Positions 27,164-36,071 of a stretch of 64,000 bases of DNA are shown here, in pieces. Location of the stretch: positions 1 through 64,000 of the forward strand of contig NZ_LMUI01000011.1 in the NCBI RefSeq assembly GCF_009765995.1. The letters run 5' to 3'. A program made the translations under genes and the position numbers. The notes under the pieces were generated by a model that did no database searches, was not told the origin of the DNA, and worked only from the letters and a program-made list of their open reading frames with translations. Position 1 is the stretch's first letter, and the number at the start of each line of letters is the position of its first letter. This stretch comes from Methylocapsa sp. S129 (GTDB taxonomy: Bacteria; Pseudomonadota; Alphaproteobacteria; Rhizobiales; Beijerinckiaceae).

Positions 27164-28693
27164 ATGGCCGCCTTTTCAGCACGAGACATGCAACGCCTGG
27201 AAGCCCCAGCGCCGGTGGACGTCGCGCGCCGCGACACCGCCAAGGTCGAATTATTGAACAGATTGGCGGCTGAGCCGGCCAGGGCCGCTTATTCGCCGAT
27301 CGTCCTGGCGGGATTGGTTCGAGCCGCGGAATTCGTCTTGGTCCTGGTGACGGGAGCGCTGATTTATCAATTCTACGTCGCCGCCGCTGTCGGCTATCAG
27401 CCAGGCTATTTTATCATGACGCCGACGGTCGCGATTATGTCGATCCTCGTGTTCCAGGTCTTGCAGACCTATAATCTGGCGGCGTTCCACCAACCGTTGC
27501 GGCAGGTTCTCCGGCTTGCGGGCGGCTGGGCGTTCGTCTTTCTCGTCGTGTTCGCGGCGCTGTTCTTTCTCAAGCTCGATGGAATGGTGTCGCGCGTCTG
27601 GATCGCCAGTTGGTTTCTCACTGGCGTCGCCATGCTTGCGATGGAGCGCGCGCTTCTGGCGCGCATCACGGCGGGCATGGCCAGGAGCGGACGCCTGGCG
27701 CGGCGCGCCGTGGTTGTCGGCGGAGGCGAGTTCGGCCACGAATTGCTGCGCGATTTTGGCGCGGCCAAGAGTCCTGAGATCAGCATGCTGGGCGTTTTCG
27801 ACGACCGCAACGACGACCGCTCACCCCTGACGGTCGAGGGATTTCCCAAACTCGGCAATGTCGACGATCTCGTCGAGTTCGCCCGCCACACGCGCATCGA
27901 TCTCGTGATCTTCGCGCTGCCGATCACCGCCGAGCAACGCATCCTGCAGATGCTGCGCAAATTATGGGTGCTGCCGATCGACATTCGCCTCGCCGCCCAC
28001 GCCAATCGTCTGCGCTTTCGCCCGCGCTCCTATTCCTATGTCGGCCAGGTTCCGGTTCTCGATCTTTTCGACAAGCCAATCGCCGATTGGGACGTCGTCA
28101 TCAAGCTGGCCTTCGACAAGATCGTCGGCGCGCTCGCGCTTATCGCGCTCTCGCCCGTTCTTCTGGCGACTGCGATCGCGGTCAAGCTGGATTCGCCCGG
28201 CCCCGTTTTATTCCGTCAGCGGCGTTACGGGTTCAACAATGAACTGGTCGAGGTGTACAAATTCCGGTCGATGTACGCCGACAAAACCGATGCGACGGCG
28301 GCCAAACTGGTGACGCGCAACGATGCGCGCGTGACGCGGGTGGGCCGGTTCATTCGCAAGACGTCGCTCGACGAACTGCCGCAATTGCTCAATGTCGTGT
28401 TCAAGGGCAATCTGTCGCTAGTCGGGCCGCGCCCGCACGCCGTGCATGCCAAGGCCGCCGACCGACAATATGACGAGGTCGTCGACGGTTATTTTGCCCG
28501 CCATCGCGTGCGTCCCGGCATTACAGGCTGGGCGCAGGTCAACGGTTGGCGCGGCGAAACCGACACGCAGGAAAAAATCCAGCAGCGCGTCGAGCACGAT
28601 CTCTATTACATCGAGAACTGGTCGATCCTGTTCGATCTCTACATTCTTGCGATGACGCCGCTCTCGCTGATCAAGACCAAGAACGCGTTCTGA
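27164..28693 (+). CDS. Undecaprenyl-phosphate sugar phosphotransferase (polyisoprenyl-phosphate hexose-1-P transferase)
   Basis: A 509-residue initiating enzyme that loads a hexose-1-phosphate, usually glucose, onto undecaprenyl phosphate. The N-terminal half has four to five transmembrane helices, then a soluble CoA-binding-like domain (RRAVVVGGGEFGHELL). The C-terminal catalytic domain shows the family signatures VKLDSPGPVLFRQRRYG, VYKFRSMY, TSLDELPQLLNV, LSLVGPRP and RPGITGWAQVNGWRG. It matches the WcaJ/PssY-type full-length form. The ATG at 27164 follows the GT4 gene by 8 bp with a GAGAG ribosome site. Confidence 0.95.
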   Translation: MAAFSARDMQRLEAPAPVDVARRDTAKVELLNRLAAEPARAAYSPIVLAGLVRAAEFVLVLVTGALIYQFYVAAAVGYQPGYFIMTPTVAIMSILVFQVLQTYNLAAFHQPLRQVLRLAGGWAFVFLVVFAALFFLKLDGMVSRVWIASWFLTGVAMLAMERALLARITAGMARSGRLARRAVVVGGGEFGHELLRDFGAAKSPEISMLGVFDDRNDDRSPLTVEGFPKLGNVDDLVEFARHTRIDLVIFALPITAEQRILQMLRKLWVLPIDIRLAAHANRLRFRPRSYSYVGQVPVLDLFDKPIADWDVVIKLAFDKIVGALALIALSPVLLATAIAVKLDSPGPVLFRQRRYGFNNELVEVYKFRSMYADKTDATAAKLVTRNDARVTRVGRFIRKTSLDELPQLLNVVFKGNLSLVGPRPHAVHAKAADRQYDEVVDGYFARHRVRPGITGWAQVNGWRGETDTQEKIQQRVEHDLYYIENWSILFDLYILAMTPLSLIKTKNAF

Positions 28694-28942
28694 ACAGCGG
28701 AAGATCATCTGGCGGCGCGAAGGGCGACCTCCAACCATCTTATGACATGGCGAGCAGCGACAACGCATGCTCGCCTTGAATAGTAATTTTCGCGAAGGCG
28801 CCGCCTGAAATGGCCGCGACCGAGCGCGGCGCATCCCATGAAAGCCACGCTCGCCTTCATCATTCAACAAGTAAACGCAGGATTAGCAAATGCTTGGGCA
28901 TAGTTGATTGAGCAAGACTTATGGTTTCAGGAACATTCGAGC

Positions 28943-30100
28943 ATGCATCAAGCTCTCTACTCTGCGAAGTCATCTGTCACAATTTTTGGCTCGGCCCGGA
29001 CGGTTACATGCGCCGTGATGGATTATTCGCGGCGGCTGTGCGACGCGATCAACGCGCACAGACCAGGCTTCGCCGCCGTGGAGACGATCGAACCGACGCG
29101 TCCCGTCGCCTTTGTCGGGGCGATCGTCGAGGTTCTGCGGCGTGGATCGATCGTGCATTTTCAGCTTCCCATCGAAGGCTGGGGCAATAGTCTCTTGCCG
29201 GGATCGGCGCTGATGGCGGCCCGGGCCGCGACCCGAAAGGGGCGCATCATCATCACTCTACATGAATGGACCTCGCTTAACCAGTTGCGCTATCTCTCGA
29301 TGATCCCCGATCTTCTGGCGTCAGACGGCTTCGTCTTCGTCTCACCGAAGCAGCGCGCTTCGTTTTTAGGGACGCCGCTGGTCGGACGCGCAAAAAAACA
29401 GGCCACACGCGTCATCCCGATCGGGCCGAATATATTGCCGTCCCGCATCGATCCAGACCGCGTTGCGCAGGAACGAACCAAGACCCGGGGCATTGGAGCA
29501 GCGCAGGCCGAGATCGTCATCGGCTATTTCGGCGTTCTCTATGCGAGCAAGCGACCGGACATGCTCTTGCGTGTCGTTCGGGAGCTACAGGATCGCGGCA
29601 TTAAGGCGCGGCTGTTGGTTTGCGGCGATTTCCTCTGGGACAAGCCGAAGGACCGGGAGGCCTTTTTCGCCTTAGCCAGTCAGCTTGGCGTCGTGGAGTG
29701 GCTCGATTTCCGGGGCCGCATCGACGCGGAGGACGAGCTCATGGCGACTCTTGCCGCGGCGGACGTGTTTCTGCTGCCCTTCACCGATGGCGTCAGCGTG
29801 CGCCGAGGCAGTTTCCAGGCCGTTAGCCAACTCGCCATTCCGTTGGTCTCGACCGTCCCCGAGGATCAGGCCGAATTCGATCTCTCCCCATCGCTGAAAA
29901 CCAAGATCGGCAATCCGGCGACCGTCCTTTGCCCAGTGAACGCGTCAGCGGAAACCTTCGCCGACGCCATCATTGCAGCTATCGCCCACAAGGAGGACGC
30001 CGTGGGAGTCTCTTTGACCGGTTTGTGGGATGAAGCAGCGATTGCCCATCTCGATATCTACGACACTTTCAAAGCGCGCGGCGACGTGCAGCGCCTCTGA
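28943..30100 (+). CDS. Glycosyltransferase (GT-B type)
   Basis: A 385-residue protein with a GT4-like C-terminal half: EIVIGYFGVLYASKRPDML starts the second Rossmann domain, GVVEWLDFRGRI follows, and the ADVFLLPFTDGVSVRRGSF segment forms the donor site. The N-terminal half is divergent (TIFGSARTVTCAVMDYSRRL). The ATG at 28943 is preferred over an in-frame TTG at 28904. The 249-bp gap before it holds no other gene. It presumably extends the repeat unit. Confidence 0.8.
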   Translation: MHQALYSAKSSVTIFGSARTVTCAVMDYSRRLCDAINAHRPGFAAVETIEPTRPVAFVGAIVEVLRRGSIVHFQLPIEGWGNSLLPGSALMAARAATRKGRIIITLHEWTSLNQLRYLSMIPDLLASDGFVFVSPKQRASFLGTPLVGRAKKQATRVIPIGPNILPSRIDPDRVAQERTKTRGIGAAQAEIVIGYFGVLYASKRPDMLLRVVRELQDRGIKARLLVCGDFLWDKPKDREAFFALASQLGVVEWLDFRGRIDAEDELMATLAAADVFLLPFTDGVSVRRGSFQAVSQLAIPLVSTVPEDQAEFDLSPSLKTKIGNPATVLCPVNASAETFADAIIAAIAHKEDAVGVSLTGLWDEAAIAHLDIYDTFKARGDVQRL

Positions 30101-30406
30101 AGTCACGGCGAAATCCCGAGCAGCTTGGGCCTTGGGCGCCGCACCCTGGACGCCCCGCGGCGTTGACGGTCTCTTAACGCTACGCGTGGAATTATCGAGA
30201 GCTAAAATGAGCGGCCCGAGCCGTCATCGCTCCCGATCCGCGAAAGGCCGAGCCATGAGGGCCGCAAACGTCATCCCTCGTCCGCCAATCTGCCGAACAT
30301 TGGCCGCGCGCGGTCCGTGCCAACGCCGCATGCCGGCCGGCGACATGACGAGGTCGACCATGACTCCTTGTCCCCTATCAAACACAACAGCGCCCGTCGG
30401 ACCGCT
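30101..30406. other. Gene-free interval in the polysaccharide locus
   Basis: This 306-bp stretch lies between the glycosyltransferase and the ligase/polymerase. I see no convincing coding frame, RNA gene, strong hairpin or repeat. Openings in the interval lack a ribosome site and family resemblance. It may carry a promoter for the next gene. Confidence 0.5.
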
Positions 30407-31690
30407 ATGAGCGATGTCGCGCTTCCCCCCAAAAGCGGCGCGGCGCGTAACGCGCCCCTCAGGCTTTCGATCTCCGGCGCGCTGCGAGGCGTGCTGTGGC
30501 TATTCGTCGCTTGCGGCGCATTCGCGAGCATCGAGCCATCGCCTTACGAGATCATGTTCTTGATTGCTTTGCCGGCGTTCGCCGTTCGCGGGCTGCGGTT
30601 CGACCGCACCCTGATCCCTTTGATCTTTGGACTTGCATTGTTCAACGTCGGCGGTGTCCTGGCGCTGATTCCGTTCCTCGACGATCGCGATAGCGTCATC
30701 TTCATCGCGATCTCCGTCTATATCTCGATCACGGCTGTATTCTTCGCCGCGCTCATCGCCAAAAGCCCCCTGGAAAGCATGGGAACGATCCGTTCGGGCT
30801 ATATCATGGCCGGTTGCATCGCCAGTTGCGCTGGGATCGTTGGCTATTTCGACATCGGCGGCATGGCCGAGCATTTTACACTCAATGAACGCGCCGCCGG
30901 GACGTTCAAGGATCCGAACGTGCTCGGCTCGTTCCTTGTGCCGCCGCTTGTCTGGCTGACGCAGGACATCATGCTCAAACGCGGGCGAATGCTGCGCGCG
31001 ATCGTTCCGATTCTTGTAATACTGACGGCGCTGCTGCTCAGCTTTTCGCGCGGCTCGTGGGGCGTGTGGGCGGGTTCGACGGCGCTGATGATCGGCCTGA
31101 CGTTTTTCACCACTCGCTCGCCCGCGCTGCGCCAACGTATCGTTGCACTATCGATCCTGGGTGCGGTCGCCGTGCTGATACTCCTCGCGATCGCCCTATC
31201 GATCCCATCCATTCGAGATGTTTTCGAAATACGCGCGTCGTTGAACCAGTACTACGATGTCGGCGAAACCGGGCGTTTTGGCGATCAGTTGCGCTCGCTG
31301 CCGATGTTGCTGGATTTGCCGTTCGGATTCGGTCCGCTCCAATACCGCAATCACTTCCAGGGAACCGATCCGCATGACGTCTATATCAACGCCTTCGCCT
31401 CCTACGGATGGATCGGAGGTCTGTTCTTTGCGGCTCTCACAGTCGCCACGGTGTATATTGGCTGGCGCCTGGTCCTTCAGAAAACGCCGTTCCAAACGGA
31501 GGCCATTGCAGTCTGGTCCTGTCTGTTCATTCAGATGTTGCAAGGCTTCCAGATCGACACCGACCATTGGCGCCACCTTTTTTTGCTGATGGGCGCAACG
31601 TTCGGCCTCGCCGCCGCTTCGCAAAGCTATTTGCAGCGGCAAAAGGCGGCGATCATGCGACCAGCGCCGGCGTATGGACGCAAACCATAA
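30407..31690 (+). CDS. O-antigen ligase/polymerase-like membrane protein
   Basis: A 427-residue polytopic membrane protein with about ten to twelve hydrophobic helices. The periplasmic region has the Wzy/WaaL-family hallmarks: FKDPNVLGSFLVPPLVWL, LLLSFSRGSWG, and PHDVYINAFASYGWIGGLFF with the conserved H-D-x3-N. It would polymerise or ligate the exopolysaccharide units in the periplasm. The start MSDVALPPKS is chosen as a short cytoplasmic lead. An in-frame upstream ATG (30317) adds a charged, non-conserved stretch. Confidence 0.88.
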   Translation: MSDVALPPKSGAARNAPLRLSISGALRGVLWLFVACGAFASIEPSPYEIMFLIALPAFAVRGLRFDRTLIPLIFGLALFNVGGVLALIPFLDDRDSVIFIAISVYISITAVFFAALIAKSPLESMGTIRSGYIMAGCIASCAGIVGYFDIGGMAEHFTLNERAAGTFKDPNVLGSFLVPPLVWLTQDIMLKRGRMLRAIVPILVILTALLLSFSRGSWGVWAGSTALMIGLTFFTTRSPALRQRIVALSILGAVAVLILLAIALSIPSIRDVFEIRASLNQYYDVGETGRFGDQLRSLPMLLDLPFGFGPLQYRNHFQGTDPHDVYINAFASYGWIGGLFFAALTVATVYIGWRLVLQKTPFQTEAIAVWSCLFIQMLQGFQIDTDHWRHLFLLMGATFGLAAASQSYLQRQKAAIMRPAPAYGRKP

Positions 31691-31815
31691 CCGCATAGCC
31701 GCCCTTCTTTTCAGATGGACGGCGCACAGCGTCAACTCTTGGCCACAGACGGACGACCGCTCAGACGTCGAGTCACCCTCAGGTAGGCGCGTTCATTCCC
31801 GCGGTCCCTAGCCCA

Positions 31816-32661
31816 TCACCGGCGGGCCAGCGTATAGGCGTAGGTCGTCAGCGCGCGCCAATCGTTCTTTTCCGCCAGATGCTGCAAAGCCGCGTCCGCC
31901 TCGCGCAGCAAGGGAATGTGGCGGAAATAGCCATGCCGCCAAAACGGCGCGATCAGAATCTGCGAAAAGCCGCATTCGGCCAGGATCGGCTCGACCTTCG
32001 ACGGTTCGGTGAAGCACATTTCATAACGCGCGGGAAATTTCGGGTAACCGCCGTCATGGCGATGGCGGAAGAACAGGCGCAGGATGCGCGCTGTCAGCGT
32101 CTCGGGCAGCAGCCAGTTGACAACGAAGGGCGGCGCGTAGAGCGTCGGATGAAAGGCGAGCGCGACGCCGCCGGGCGCGAGCAAGCTATGCATATTGGCC
32201 CAGGCGCGCGGCGCATTGCGCACATGCTCGAACACCATGCGCGAAATGATGAGATCGAAGCGTCCCGCCCAAGAGGGGTCGATGTCGCCCGCGACATCGA
32301 ACTGCGCCTTGTTGAATTCGGCCGGCGCCAGCGATAATTCGCGCGCGTCGATATCGTTGACGGTCAGGTCGATTCCGGCGGCCGTCGCTTCGGCCGGCGT
32401 CAGAAGCGGGCCGCGACCGCCGCCGATTTCGAGCAGGCGCACCCTTCCCTCGCTATGGCGCCCGCTCTGACGGCAGGCCTGCGCGAACGCCAGGACGGCC
32501 GGACGATAATTGTCCCAGGCCCAGCCCTCGGAGCAATCGTAACCGAGCCGGCGCAACGGCTCGGCGAGAAACGGCGCCTGGCTCAGACGCTGTTCCACCC
32601 TCAATTCACGTTCGGAAACTTCGCCCACGAACGGGCGGGCCCATTGCGTCGCATAATCCAT
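31816..32661 (-). CDS. Class I SAM-dependent methyltransferase
   Basis: A 281-residue methyltransferase with SAM motif I LLEIGGGRGPLL, acidic loop LTVNDIDARELS, motif II FDLIISRMVFEHV and post-II LLAPGGVALAFHP. It is in the Methyltransf_11/23 group often found in glycan loci, where such enzymes O-methylate sugars or lipid carriers. The ATG at 32661 has a GGGAG ribosome site 8 nt before it; an ATG five codons upstream overlaps that site. It ends the polysaccharide locus in the opposite orientation. Confidence 0.88.
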   Translation of the reverse strand: MDYATQWARPFVGEVSERELRVEQRLSQAPFLAEPLRRLGYDCSEGWAWDNYRPAVLAFAQACRQSGRHSEGRVRLLEIGGGRGPLLTPAEATAAGIDLTVNDIDARELSLAPAEFNKAQFDVAGDIDPSWAGRFDLIISRMVFEHVRNAPRAWANMHSLLAPGGVALAFHPTLYAPPFVVNWLLPETLTARILRLFFRHRHDGGYPKFPARYEMCFTEPSKVEPILAECGFSQILIAPFWRHGYFRHIPLLREADAALQHLAEKNDWRALTTYAYTLARR

Positions 32662-32900
32662 CGTTCGCACTCCCATCGAACGACGAGCCTTGATGATTAC
32701 ATCTGGAGACGCAATCGTAACCTATTTTTAACCTTACCTGCGCGCCGACGGCCTCGCCCGCCGCCACAATCAACTCGTCGCTGCGCTGCATGAAAGGCGC
32801 GCCGCCTTCATCTCTTGTCGCCGGGGACGAGCCCCCGTCGACATGGTATGATAGGTTAATGTCGTCCGCGGCCGCCGCGCCGCCACCAGGGAGCGCGATC

Positions 32901-33491
32901 ATGAATGTATCGGCGCCATCTCGCGTCACCCGCGCCGCCGAGGGCCTGCCGCGTCGTCGTTTCACGGTGGCCGAGGTCGAGGCGATGGTCGCGGCCGGCG
33001 TGATGGAGGAAGACGAGCGGATCGAGCTGATCGGCGGGGAGCTTGTGCCAATGTCGCCCAAGGGAAATCAGCATGAGGTCGTCAAAGTCGCCTTGCTCCG
33101 CCGCTGGTATCGGGCGGCGCCCGACGATTGCAACCTCGCCCCCGAAACAACATTTCGGCTCTCCGACGACACCTATCTGGAACCCGACGTCGTCATTTAT
33201 CGCCGCGCCGAAGGCCTTAGGCGCCTTTCAGGGCCGGCCGCTTTGCTGGTCGTTGAAATCGCCGACTCGTCGCTTCGCTATGACATGGGCCGCAAGGCGG
33301 CGCTCTATGCGAGCTTTGGCGTGCGCGAACTCTGGGTCGTTGACGCAGTCAAGCTCAGCGCACGGATTTTCAGGGCGCCTTCCGACAAGGGTTACGGCGA
33401 GACCCTCGATTTCAGCGCGGCCGACCGGCTCGTCCCGCTGGTTGCGCCGGCGGCTTTTGCATTGCAGCTCGATGAACTTGAGATCGAGTGA
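32901..33491 (+). CDS. Uma2 family putative nuclease (DUF820)
   Basis: A 196-residue protein of the Uma2/DUF820 family, which has a PD-(D/E)XK-like restriction-endonuclease fold. Visible motifs are RIELIGGELVPMSPKG, then ETTFRLSDDTYLEPDVVIY with the acidic active-site Asp, VVEIADSSLRYD, and KAALYASFGVRELWVVD. No member has a settled function, and these genes often occur in variable regions next to toxin-antitoxin pairs, as here. The start is supported by CAGGGAGCG upstream. Confidence 0.9.
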   Translation: MNVSAPSRVTRAAEGLPRRRFTVAEVEAMVAAGVMEEDERIELIGGELVPMSPKGNQHEVVKVALLRRWYRAAPDDCNLAPETTFRLSDDTYLEPDVVIYRRAEGLRRLSGPAALLVVEIADSSLRYDMGRKAALYASFGVRELWVVDAVKLSARIFRAPSDKGYGETLDFSAADRLVPLVAPAAFALQLDELEIE

Positions 33492-33551
33492 CGGTGGATG
33501 AAAATTGCTCCAGCGATGCCTTGGGGCCTGTACCGCGCCGTATGCGCCCAC

Positions 33552-33764
33552 TCACCCGGGCGTCCGGCGTAGCGCATTGAACGGGACGAGCCCTCCCTTT
33601 TCAGCAATCTTCTGGCGACGGCGCTGCAATTCCTCCAGGAATTCGGGCTCCGCATCACCTTCGTCATCTTCGCTAGCGGCCAAAAGCAGGAGATAATCCT
33701 CCTCGGGCAGCACGGCCAGCCGCTCGCCTGAAGGGGTTACGATGATCTGAACGGCCTTATTCAT
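33552..33764 (-). CDS. Putative antitoxin of a RelE-type pair
   Basis: A 70-residue acidic protein (MNKAVQIIVTPSGERLAVLPEEDYLLLL) resembling RelB/Phd-type antitoxins: a short beta-strand DNA-binding start and an acidic C-terminal toxin-wrapping tail. It begins 1 bp after the RelE stop, so the order is toxin first, antitoxin second, as in HigBA-type loci. In-frame codons up to 33839 overlap the toxin gene and are not needed. Confidence 0.75.
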   Translation of the reverse strand: MNKAVQIIVTPSGERLAVLPEEDYLLLLAASEDDEGDAEPEFLEELQRRRQKIAEKGGLVPFNALRRTPG

Positions 33765-33765
33765 C

Positions 33766-34035
33766 TCACGACTCCGATCGATAAACTTCTCGTCGATGGG
33801 CGATGGCCAAAACGGTGATCTCGGCAGAACGGACATCAAATATGATACGCCAGTCTCCGACCCGCAGGCGCATCGCCGAATCGCCCTTTAACCGCTTGAT
33901 CTGATTTTTCAGGGCCATCGGGTCGAGAGCAAGTTGATCAAGCGCCTTCTCGACCCTCTGCCGCACCATCGAATCCAACGCGTCGAACTCCCGCGCCGCT
34001 TCCGGCGCCAAGACAATCGTCCTGGCTGCGCTCAC
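33766..34035 (-). CDS. RelE/ParE-type toxin
   Basis: An 89-residue toxin of the RelE superfamily: APEAAREFDALDSMVRQRV (helix 1), KRLKGDSAMRLRVGDWRIIFDV (core strands) and a C-terminal IAHRREVY with the His/Arg/Tyr set of mRNA-cleaving RelE toxins. Translation most likely starts at a GTG that overlaps the TGA of the upstream aminotransferase (GTGA, 34035-34032). This coupling is unusual and means the toxin is co-expressed with a metabolic enzyme. Confidence 0.85.
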   Translation of the reverse strand: MSAARTIVLAPEAAREFDALDSMVRQRVEKALDQLALDPMALKNQIKRLKGDSAMRLRVGDWRIIFDVRSAEITVLAIAHRREVYRSES

Positions 34036-35258
34036 GCCGGCTTCTTCAATTGCACGACATTGTGCAGCGTCGCATCGGCTGTCTCGAAGAAGCGCCGCAC
34101 GCCGCGCGCGGCCTGGCGGATGCGCTGTTCGTTTTCGACGAGCGCGAGGCGCACGTAATCGTCGCCATGTTCGCCAAAGCCGATGCCGGGCGCCACCGCC
34201 ACCTCCGCCTTTTCGATCAGCAGTTTGGAAAATTCGAGGCTGCCGAGATGGCGGAATTTCTCCGGCACCGGCGTCCAGGCGAACATGGACGCGCGCGGCG
34301 AGTCGATCACCCAGCCCGCTTGCGCGAAACTCTCGACCATGGCGTCGCGGCGGCGCTTGTAGATCGCGCGCATCTCCTTGATGCAATCGTCGGGCCCATT
34401 GAGCGCGGCGGCCGCCGCGACCTGGATCGGCGTGTAGGCGCCGTAATCGAGATAGGATTTCACGCGAGCCAGCGCCGCCAGAAGCCGCTCGTTGCCGACC
34501 GCAAAACCCATCCGCCAGCCCGCCATCGAAAATGTCTTCGACATCGAGGTGAACTCGACTGCGACGTCGAAGGCGCCCGGCGCCTGCAGCAGCGAGGGCG
34601 GCGGATCGTCGTCGAAATAGACCTCGGAATAGGCCAGATCCGACAGAACGAAAATCTCATGCTTCTTGGCGAAGATCACGAGGTCTTTGTAAAAATCGAG
34701 CGAAGCGACCATCGCGGTCGGATTGGAGGGATAGCAGACCACCACCGCGATCGGCTTGGGGATCGAATGGACAAGGGCGCGCTCCATCGCCACGAAGAAA
34801 TCGGGCGTCGGGTCGGCCGGGATCGAGCGGATCACGCCGCCCGCCATCAGAAAGCCGAAGGCGTGGATCGGATAGGACGGGTTGGGAACCAGCACAACAT
34901 CGCCGGGCGCGGTGATCGCCTGGGCCATATTGGCGAAGCCCTCCTTCGACCCGAGCGTCGCAACGACCTGCGTTTCCGGATTGAGCTTCACGCCAAAGCG
35001 GCGTGCGTAATAGGAGGCTTGCGCGCGGCGCAGGCCGGGAATGCCCTTGGAGGCGGAATAGCGATCCGTGCGCGGCTTGCCCACCGTCTCGATCAGCTTG
35101 TCGAGCACATGTTTGGGCGCCGGCAAATCGGGATTGCCCATGCCAAGATCGACGATGTCGGCGCCTGCCGCGCGAGCCTTGGCCTTGAGCTTGTTGACCT
35201 GCTCGAAGACATAGGGCGGCAAACGCCGCACGCGGTGGAAGTCGCTCATTTCAAACAA
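34032..35258 (-). CDS. PLP-dependent aminotransferase (AlaC/LL-DAP-aminotransferase-like)
   Basis: A 408-residue class I/II aminotransferase. Motifs are DLGMGNPDLPAPKHV, the YSASKGIPGLRRA loop, CYPSNPTA, and the PLP lysine Lys241 in SMSKTFSMAGWRMGF. It resembles AlaC/YfdZ (glutamate-pyruvate aminotransferase), and automatic annotation often calls such proteins LL-diaminopimelate aminotransferase. It probably moves amino groups between glutamate and pyruvate. An in-frame ATG three codons later (35249) is equally possible. Its stop overlaps the toxin start. Confidence 0.9.
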   Translation of the reverse strand: MFEMSDFHRVRRLPPYVFEQVNKLKAKARAAGADIVDLGMGNPDLPAPKHVLDKLIETVGKPRTDRYSASKGIPGLRRAQASYYARRFGVKLNPETQVVATLGSKEGFANMAQAITAPGDVVLVPNPSYPIHAFGFLMAGGVIRSIPADPTPDFFVAMERALVHSIPKPIAVVVCYPSNPTAMVASLDFYKDLVIFAKKHEIFVLSDLAYSEVYFDDDPPPSLLQAPGAFDVAVEFTSMSKTFSMAGWRMGFAVGNERLLAALARVKSYLDYGAYTPIQVAAAAALNGPDDCIKEMRAIYKRRRDAMVESFAQAGWVIDSPRASMFAWTPVPEKFRHLGSLEFSKLLIEKAEVAVAPGIGFGEHGDDYVRLALVENEQRIRQAARGVRRFFETADATLHNVVQLKKPA

Positions 35259-35379
35259 TCCCTCTCATCCCTTGCCGACGCCAAACCTCGGCGATCGGCC
35301 TTGATATAACATTTTCGAGCTATTGAACGCCTATTTGCATGGGGAAAGCGGCAAACTGGATTATTGGGCGCCGGCCGAT

Positions 35380-35898
35380 CTATTGGGGGCTGGCGGCGGC
35401 CGGCGGCGCGACCGGCGGCTTCTTTTTCTTTTCCGCCTTAGCGGCCTTGGCCGCCTCCGCGTCTGCGACCGCTTTCCGGGCCGGAGCAAAATTGGAGCGG
35501 AGGGCGTCGTGGCGCACCTTCACCGCATCGAAGTCGGCCTCAATGGCTTTGAGCTCCGCCGGGGTCTTGACCTTGATCGTATGCTCAAATTCTTTTCGAC
35601 CGACCGGGATATAGTCTTCCTCGCCCGCGGGCCGCGACTTGACGACAAAATCCTGCGGTTCGCCGGGATCAGTGGCCATGCCGATCTTCTTGGCGATCGT
35701 CCGAGTGACGGGAATCTTGGACGCGCTAATCGTCTCGATCTTCTTGGCGACATTTCGGACGATTCCCTCGTCGGGCGGCGGCGCGGCCGGCGCGCTGTCG
35801 TCGGCGCGCGCGCCAACGCCCAGAAAGGCGAACGCCAAAACCACAAGGGCCGCCGTCAGCGCTGTTTTGGCGCGGTCACGCTCGCGACACATCAACAT
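35380..35898 (-). CDS. Exported hypothetical protein
   Basis: I do not recognise this 172-residue protein. It has a signal peptide (RDRAKTALTAALVVLAFAFLG up to GARA-D), a central region rich in Lys and Thr (TRTIAKKIGMATDPGEPQDFVVKSRP), and a Lys/Ala-rich C-terminal helix (AEAAKAAKAEKKKKPP) ending in a Pro/Ala tail. The mature protein would be periplasmic. It is divergent from phaC with a 173-bp gap that contains a short palindrome. Confidence 0.7.
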   Translation of the reverse strand: MLMCRERDRAKTALTAALVVLAFAFLGVGARADDSAPAAPPPDEGIVRNVAKKIETISASKIPVTRTIAKKIGMATDPGEPQDFVVKSRPAGEEDYIPVGRKEFEHTIKVKTPAELKAIEADFDAVKVRHDALRSNFAPARKAVADAEAAKAAKAEKKKKPPVAPPAAASPQ

Positions 35899-35952
35899 GA
35901 ACAGAGACCTGTCTCCAAGGAGGCGCGCCGCAAAAGCGCATTTGGCGGACTA

Positions 35953-35968
35953 TCGCGAAACTTCGCGA
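35953..35968. promoter_or_regulatory. Short palindrome between the hypothetical gene and phaC
   Basis: TCGCGAA (35953-35959) and TTCGCGA (35962-35968) form a 7-bp perfect inverted repeat with a 2-base centre, in a divergent intergenic region upstream of phaC. It could be an operator for either gene. No regulator is implied by sequence alone. Confidence 0.35.
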
Positions 35969-36071
35969 ATATCACGCTAATAAATAGCCTGTTTTGGCAA
36001 TATCGTCCTATTATGTCTGAAACAGGACAGCCCTTAGCGGCGCCGCGCAGACAAAGCCCCGGGGAAGATTG

